Assembly: GCA_030512295.1 (NCBI GenBank)
Contig: JAULSR010000002.1
Span: forward strand, 8,804,001 to 8,868,000
DNA length: 64,000 nucleotides
Reading direction: 5' to 3'
From: Bombardia bombarda
Lineage: Eukaryota; Ascomycota; Sordariomycetes; Sordariales; Lasiosphaeriaceae
The translations under genes were made by a program, and so were the position numbers. How positions within the stretch are numbered: the stretch's first letter is position 1; each line of letters opens with the position of its first letter. The notes under the pieces were generated by a model. It did no database searches. It saw only the letters and a list, made by a program, of their open reading frames with translations, and was not told the origin of the DNA. Shown in pieces: positions 57,241-64,000 of the stretch.

Positions 57241-60200
57241 ATGGACTTCCTCCCGCATCCCAGTTCCGGCGTGGAACCGCTGGACATACCCTTCGTCGCC
57301 GACACGCCCTATCTCCACGGCTCCGACTTTTGGGATTTCCCAAAGACTCACGGCTTCAGTGACCAGTGGACCGCCCTGCCCGCTCCCCGTCTTGCCTCGC
57401 TCGCCCAGTCATGGCTTTACTTTGGCGCCATATCCGAGTTTCTTGGTCGCCCCATCGATTATCGCGAATTCCAGGCTTCCGCACGCCCTTATTCCCCTGG
57501 CAATGAGTACCAGCAGCACCCGGCGAGTGTCTCGGGCCGGCCCTTGCACCAGTTGCTGGACGAGTGGCTCAGGGTGCACATCATCCCGCGCTTGAACCCG
57601 ACCCTACCGGGCACCCAGCGGAATTCCGATATCCAGATCGACAAGGAGGACCAGCGGGAAGTGTTGTGGCACCACGCCGATTTCCTCGACAGGGTCTTTG
57701 GTCTGGCAGAGAACTTTGAGCAGCTCTCGCAGGGGCATGTGCATCCCATTCCCGCCGTTATCTTGTCCGTCAAGACGCTCTGCATTGCCTTGAGCGACGT
57801 TCTTCGAGAGCTGGCGCGTTTCGAACCGGGTGTTTTGCCCATGCAATGGCCATCAACTGCGGCCCGGAGACCGACTGGGAAACTCTTGCCGTCGTCTGAT
57901 CCCAACATGCCGCCACGGCCTCTGCCCAGTGCTCAGCTTTTGTTGGACGTGTTGCAGTTGCGTGGCTGGTGTCCATTCTACGTGCGAAAGATCAGCGCCT
58001 CATACAACTATGCGCTGGTGTACTATTTCACTCGCCTCTTTCAGAGATACTCACCTGAACTCAGCCATGATTTTTGTTCTGAGTGGGAGTGTGTGGCCAG
58101 CAATGTTGAGCTATTCAGTTATGCACCCAAGCACACCGAGCCCAATTGCCAATGCCGTCACCTCAACGTACGAGCCGACAAGGTCCGCGACATCATTATG
58201 GCAGGAGGCATACCGGTTATTCAAGTAAGCGCACAGTCTCGGAAGAAGTCGACCATCAAAGTCGTCAAAATGACGCCGCGCACTCGCTTTGTGGCCATCT
58301 CACACGTTTGGTCAGACGGCCTGGGCAATCCTAGGGCCAACGGGCTTCCCAAGTGCCAGCTCAGTCGCCTGCAAGGCTATGCCGACAATCTTGACCCTCT
58401 CAGGGGTGTGCTGGAGACTCGCGATGACTTCGGTCTTTTATTAAGCAGCTCGCCAAACTCGCGAATCCAGTCTCGACGACCATCACGACCGCGATATTTC
58501 TGGATCGACACTCTCTGCATTCCAGTCGGCAGCCTTTATGATGACGCTCGGGTACAGGCCATCAACAAGATGGCCGCTGTTTATCAGGCTGCTGACCGGG
58601 TGCTGGTTCTAGATCAGTCGCTCGAGTGGATATCGGTGGCAAACACGGACATCTGCGAACGTCTTGCGAGATTGTCGGTTAGCCCTTGGATAGGCAGGTG
58701 TTGGACGTTCCAGGAGGCAGCTCAAAGCTCGGTCTGCGAGGTCCAGTGTGCCGATGGCACTTTCGACCCCTTTGCGCAGCATCTCGCCTCCCCACTACTT
58801 CCTCAAATACAACAAAACAAAAAGCCACTTTACAAATACCTAACCCAGTCTGGCAAGACGGTCAAAACCCTGATTCAAAAACTGCGAACCCAGCCACCAC
58901 CGCGATACTGGGATGACGGAACGAGGGCTGTTAGCGCGGATATTGGCATCGCCATGGCTGCCAATCTTGCTCGACCGCTTGAGCGTGATTTTCAGGTCGC
59001 ATACACGAACGGTGTTAGGAATAACAAGCCTAGCTACGACGAGATGGGCGAGGTCCAGTCTGTCGACCTCTGCACACTATTTGTGCAGATCTGGAATGAA
59101 CTGAGCAAGAGAAGTCTGAGTTCCCCAGAAGACAAGCACACTATTATGGCGAGCATGCTTGGCTTCAACATGCAAACGACCTTGCGATTGTTGAAGCCAG
59201 AAGACCGCATGTCGACCATTCTTTGGAGTATGGATGGACTTCCCATGTCGCTGTTCCTAAACCATCGGGGTCCGCGACAAAGTCCGGCTGGGTACCACCG
59301 TAATCGCTGGGTGCCAGAGTATCCGTCCAAGCAGCAGCTCGATCACGGCGCCACTTACTCCAACATTCGAGTTGTTAACAGCGACTTGTATTTCCCAAAC
59401 AACAGCCTCAGCCGCCGCGAGGTGTCGGTTCTGATCTGCACTGACAAGCCCGAGTGGAACACGAGCAAGGGATTCATGATGCGCGATGTTTCCGATGGAA
59501 GACAATACTCAGTAAATATCCACCGAGAAGATGGGGATGGAGGATACGACCTGTTTGCGTCTCCTGAAATCGGGCCGTACTGCGTCATCATTCAGCGCAG
59601 TACGCTCAAGGACCAACGACGCCGGAGCCATCATATCTCCAAGACGACAATGCCTGGTGCCCTTTTCCGCGTCCGCCGAATCGTGACAAACGTGCGACGA
59701 TATTACCACCACAACCTGGAGCCCGAGTACGAGAAGTCGTATGAGCTGATGGAAGCTGAGCCGCCCGGTGGCGGGCGATCTGATGTTGCAGGAAAGCGTG
59801 AAGGAGTTCCCGAAAAGGCTAGCGATGTGAGCGTCGCGTTTGGACAACATGAAAGGGGGATCCTCCGCACACTGTACGATTGCCCCGTAACAGTGACGTG
59901 TGTGCCAAGTGATAATGACTGGGACTCGGTGAGGCCTGTGTCGCACCGGCAGTCGAGATTGCCTACGATGCAGGCCGAGCCACTCCCGCCGTCGTGGCAG
60001 ATTATCATTGAGAGAGGTGGGCCTTGTTTATTTTTGACTTTCATCAGCCCCTTTCTTTCATCCGATGGCTGACCGTTATCCTTCCACAGATGCCCCGGCT
60101 TTCTCTTCGATTCCTCTCCCCACACGTCCGTCATACCGCGAAGCTATGGAGCCCGAAACGGCGTATTTCTTCGTAACGGCGCTTGATGGCATTGTCTCCA

Positions 60201-60760
60201 GCGGCTGTGTCGGGTTGGCCATCGCCATCTGCGCAACCATGTTGCCTATTCTGTCGCCCCTGGCAAAGGTAGCACTGATTGCTAAGCTGATTCTGCACTC
60301 GTTATTTGTGATCCAGCTCTTTATGTTCGCTGGGATGGAACCCCGTCTGATCTGGGACGTCCTCCATCTGATACTGGTAGTTCTGTACACTGTCGGGCGC
60401 TTGACAATGGGCACCAGCCGTGGGCTCAACACACTTGACCGCGCATTTGTGTTTTGGTCGTTTGCGGGGCACACGGTCGACTTTGCGGCGCGCCTGATTA
60501 TACAACAGGCCGTGATGCCAGCGCTGTTCGACAAGTATCTGGCCACATTTGGGGAAGGCTGGCGCCCGCCGCCTGAAGATGACGAGGATGTTGTCTGGCA
60601 GGTCAGGTGGGCGAGGTGGTGGAGGGAACTATACGCGGACCTTGGCCAGTGGGCTGGGAGGGGTCCATCAAGGGGGCCGGGAATGGAACAAGAAGAGGCG
60701 GAGGGGCCGTTACCAGAGCATCGGCGTTCACAACAGCATTTACTTGGAGATATGGGGTAG
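57241..60760 (+). CDS. HET-domain protein with C-terminal membrane segments
   Basis: HET domains occur in fungal proteins that trigger or mediate heterokaryon incompatibility and programmed cell death, although most are uncharacterised. Exons are 57241-60016 and 60090-60760; donor GTGGGC, acceptor CAG; 1148 residues. The first 340 residues have no recognised domain. The HET domain spans about 349-490: RFVAISHVWSDGLGNPRANG, RYFWIDTLCIPVG, AINKMAAVYQAADRVLVLDQ and WIGRCWTFQEAAQSSVCEV, in that order, with all three canonical blocks. A long region follows with no recognised domain. After the intron, residues about 945-1070 contain three or four hydrophobic helices (FFVTALDGIVSSGCVGLAIA, ALIAKLILHSLFVIQLFMFA, VLHLILVVLYTVG) and an acidic tail. 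This suggests a membrane anchor. The donor is weaker than its neighbours, but the phase joins two open frames cleanly. No partner gene is adjacent. Confidence 0.85.
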
Positions 60761-61936
60761 GGTGAAGGAAAGGTAGTATAACCTAATGTAAAGAGACGCA
60801 TATATGATAATATTTACAATACTTATTTAATCTTATATCACGAATTACGTGTAATCGGGAGGTCTTCACTTATTGTATTGCCATATCACCAGTGGTGAAC
60901 CGGGAAGGAACTTGAAATAGTGGTGGGCAGTCATTAAAAGATTGTATTTGGACTGGCCATCTCGACGGTGGTCAAGTTTGACAAGCCAAGTCCTCGGAAT
61001 GTATGTATGTAATATCCTAACTGGGTAGGGTAGGTAGGTGGGTAGGTGGGTAGGTGTTGGCGCAAAATTATAAACGCAAAAACAACATCGCAAGTTTTTG
61101 TATGTGGTATCCGCCAGTGTGCCATGCATGCCATGCAGAATGTGAGAGACAAAAATATGTGACAGGTGACAAAAAATCGCAAATACACACAATAAAAGAA
61201 AGCAAGAAAAACAACATAAAACAACACAAACATTCCTGAGCCTCATCATCCTCCTTCTCTTGTGTGGTATCTACCGTATCCATCATCCCTTCATTCCAGT
61301 CAGTCAAAATCAGGTTGCAGAAAGATCCGTATATCTGCCAGCTGGCCAACCAAAGACCAAACAAACCATCCAACCAACCAACAAATAGCAAGCCCCATAT
61401 GAACCTCGACTTTGTATAAACACAGACAAATCATCCATATGCAGACATGCAGTCGCCCATCAGATGTCTGCCAGTCAGCTATCTACCGCCAGAGCCGACA
61501 CAACCACCATCGCTAGCACAGCAAACTTTTTGGTATACGATGGAAAAGAAAAAAAAAAGACGCGATGACAAAAACAAAAGCAACGCAACAGAGCTCAACC
61601 GCCAGACAGCACAACGGAGTGCGACACTCGTGTGCTCTTTTTTGAGAGGGAGGAAAAGGAGGAAGGGATGTCGGGAATTGAGGGTGAAAAGAAGAGGGGC
61701 GGAAGGGAGGGAGGGGGTTTCGTTCGTCAACGTCGGATCATGGCGCCACCATCCTACTCAATCCACTCTCAATCAATCCCTTACCAGGGACAGATAGAGA
61801 GAGGTAATGAGAGGACAAGAAGCGAAAACATCGAAAAGTACCGAAAAGAAGTTGACAAGTTCGTGAGAAATCTTTCTGTAAATGTCGGCTGGGTATAATC
61901 TCCCTCCCTCCATCCATCCATCTCCCCACCTCCCCT
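60761..61936. other. Convergent intergenic region
   Basis: Between the 3' ends of the HET gene and the coiled-coil gene. The sequence is A- and AC-rich, with a GGTAGGTGGGTAGG repeat near 61026-61052. Small frames such as 61447-61797 have no support. No RNA gene is recognised. Confidence 0.5.
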
Positions 61937-64000
61937 TCAAACCCCCCACCCAAGCGTCTCCAGAGTGTTCTTCGCCTCAGCCGAACTGAAGCTCTGGACA
62001 CCGAGCGCCCTCACCTGGGTGCCGTTCCGAAGCGTCTGCAGCCCCTTTGCAATCTTCCAGCTCTCCTCCTCGGACACGACAAACAGATACCGCTTGCCCT
62101 CCGCGTCTCTAACCGTGGCGCGGAGCAGGTGCAGACCTTTGCCCTTCCACTCACCCATCTTGTCATTGTTAGAGGAACTTCCCGAGACGGATGACGCAGA
62201 AGCAGACGCAGAATTTAAGCCATTGCGACAGGTGGACCCGCACATGCGGCCGAACTCGTCGAGATAGGTGGCCGCCTCGTCGCCCGTGAGCGTCTTGGGG
62301 GCCCCCCTCTCGGCGGCGCGGCGCGCCGTGGTGGGCATGGTCTTGAAGAAGGGGTGGTTGGTGGGGATGGCGCTGGGAGGGGTGCTCGAAGCAGAAGCCA
62401 ACGTGTGCGTGGGGCACCATACCTCTACAAGCTTGAGCGTCCAAGCCTTGACGTCCCACTCGCGCTGGGCGACGCCGCGGACGTCGTCGTCGACAAACAA
62501 ACCTGCACTCGTGATGCGCAGAATCAGCCCGTCAGTCACGGATCCGACGCCCGAGATGAGCTGCGACGCGGGCGTCTTGGAGAACTGGTTCAGGAAGCCG
62601 TAAACGGCCTTGATCACAATCTTTTGCGGGTCGTTGGTCGTGTACGGTCCGCGCATCGAGGGCGGAGGACTAGTCCGGGCAGTCGAGGTGGCGGACGGCG
62701 CCCACGAGGACTCGGAGAAATCGGATACCGACGTTTTCCGTGCGGCAGGCTTCTTAGGCTTGTCGTACGGCCGGTACGAGTACGTGTCTTCGGTGCCTGT
62801 TGCGGATCTTGCCGATGGCGGCGGCGCGGTAGACGGGGCTGCTGTCGACGGAGCTCGGCTCGGCGGTGCTCGATTCGGCGGTGCTCGGTTCGGTGCGGGA
62901 CCTGGACTTGGTGCCGGGGATGGCTTAGTAGGGGAAGGGGGGGAGGGGGATGCGGGCTTGGCCGTTTCAGAGGAGGATGCCGACGGCGGCGGTTTTGGAG
63001 CAGCAGCAGCGGCAGGCGGCTTGCCGTTCGGCCACATGCTCGTCTTTTCGCCGACCGAGGAAAAAGCATAGGTACCCTTGCGAGTTGCCTTCTCCTCCTG
63101 TTCTTTACGCTCCTTCTCTTTGCGCTCTTCCTCTTTCCTAATCTCGAGCTCCTTGCGGAGCCGTTCGAGCCGTTCCTCTCTGTCCTTGCGTGCCTTGGCT
63201 TCCCTGGCTTCTCGCTCCCTTGCCGCTTGGCGTTCTCGCTCGATCCGCAACCTATCCTCCTCCTTTCTTCTCGCTTCCTCCTTTTCCTGTGCTTCACGTT
63301 CGCGCGCCTCGCGCTCCTTGGCCTCTCGTTCCCTGGCTTCCTTTTCAACCTTTTCCCTCAATTCCTTTTCCACCTTTTCTCGGAGCTCTTTTCAAGGCGC
63401 TCCCGTTCTCGCGCCTCCTGTTCTTTGCGTTCCCTTTCTTTATTTTCTTTTTCGCGGGACTCCCTTTCCCTCGCCTCACGTTCCCTGGCATCTCTCTCGC
63501 GCAGTTCACGCAGTCGACGGGCCGTCTCCTCTCTCTTCTTGAGCTCGGCCTCTTTGGCTTTCCGCTCTTGGTCCCTCTTCCGTGTTTCTTCTCTGGCCTT
63601 CTCCCATGCTCCTTTGGGAGTCTCTGTTCTTGTTGCGCTGGGGCGAGGTGGAGGAGGCTGCGGTTCTGGCTGCGGTTCTGGCTGCGGTGGAGGCGGCGCA
63701 GACTTGGGTTGGGGTTTCGGTTGCTCTTGCTGCGGAGGAGGTGGTGGTTGTTGCGGTGGAGGCGGAGGTGGTGGTTGCGGCTGGGGTGGGGGCTCTGGTT
63801 TCGGTGATGGCGATGGTTGGTGTTGTTGCGGTTGTGGTTGGGGTTCGGGTGCGGCCTGTGGCCGTTCCTGCCACGACTGACTCGGCCTCGGCGCCTCCTG
63901 CTGTGGGGGAGGCGGTGGAGGCGGAGGCGGAGGTGCTTCACTCGTCGGGGGAGGAGCACCGGTGTTGGGAGGCGGGGTATAATATGATCCCGACCCTCCG
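61937..64000 (-). CDS. Proline-rich/coiled-coil protein, C-terminal part, frame broken once
   Basis: Partial at the right edge; the 5' end lies beyond 64000. In the minus-strand frame from 64000 to about 63392 it reads a Pro/Gln-rich region, then KGAWEKAREETRKRDQERKA and a long charged coiled coil (RERE, REREAREREA). The frame shifts at the A run 63389-63392 and continues to 61937. The second part continues the coiled coil, then a Pro/Ser/Ala linker with NRAPPNRAPPSRAP repeats. A globular C-terminal domain follows: PQKIVIKAVYGFLNQF, VGSVTDGLILRI, GLFVDDDVRGVAQREWDVKAWTLKLVEVWCP and HLLRATVRDAEGKRYLFVV. I associate this C-terminal domain, with low certainty, with fungal proteins carrying an N-terminal J domain; that domain would be outside the window. 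The function is unknown. Confidence 0.65.
63389..63392 (-). other. Frameshift site in coiled-coil gene (AAAA)
   Basis: On the coding strand the upstream frame reads CTT GAA AAG AGC and soon stops. The downstream frame has an in-frame TGA just before this point. Adding one A to the AAAA run would give LEKELREKVEKELREKVEKE, a clean internal repeat of the coiled coil. The local heptamer is not of the slippery X-XXY-YYZ type. Confidence 0.85.

Noticed and set aside
62354..63880. 508-codon plus-strand open frame
   Set aside because: Exact antisense of the coiled-coil/proline-rich gene; Arg-, Gly- and Cys-rich low-complexity product with no domain, open only because the opposite strand uses a restricted codon set.

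Overview
The window is nuclear DNA of a filamentous ascomycete. Genes are widely spaced and carry short GT-AG introns of about 40-200 nt with CTAAC/CTGAC-like branch sites. Coding regions are rich in C- and G-ending codons, intergenic DNA is full of simple repeats, and the gene set (LAMMER kinase, long tRNase Z, HET-domain protein, two-domain DIP2/CPS1-like protein, class II phosphodiesterase) fits Pezizomycotina, probably Sordariomycetes. The assignment below that level is inference. I support 15 protein genes, one of which runs off the right edge, and one initiator tRNA-Met gene. There is no operon structure and no intact mobile element.

Left part (1-17 kb): an MFS transporter (-) is divergent from a sideroflexin (+). 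They are followed by about 6 kb without a supportable gene and then by a six-exon LAMMER kinase (+) with a long, repeat-bearing leader. A fungal protein of unknown function with a CPAC...IGGD motif (+) comes next.

Middle part (18-42.7 kb): long-form tRNase Z (-) is broken by one frameshift. It is followed by a flavin-reductase-like split-barrel protein (-), tRNA-iMet (-), a small secreted GH16-type hydrolase (+), a secreted/single-pass membrane protein (+), the ribosome-biogenesis helicase Drs1 (+), a small F-box protein (-), an App1-type phosphatidate phosphatase (+) and a class II cAMP phosphodiesterase with a 952-nt intron (-).

Right part (45-64 kb): an unknown acidic protein with 32-residue tandem repeats and a PARP-finger-like Cys/His pattern (-), a DIP2/CPS1-type protein of 1846 residues (+), a HET-domain protein with a C-terminal membrane region (+), and the C-terminal part of a proline-rich coiled-coil protein (-) that is also broken by one frameshift.

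The genes do not form one pathway. RNA maturation (tRNase Z, Drs1, tRNA-iMet) and lipid/second-messenger functions (App1, DIP2-like, phosphodiesterase, LAMMER kinase) recur, but adjacency in such a genome does not imply joint function. The observations most worth checking are the two reading-frame breaks, each equal to one missing base in a homopolymer; the unknown repeat/zinc-finger protein with an alternative spliced C-terminus; the HET-membrane architecture; and the long open N-terminal extension upstream of the App1 gene.
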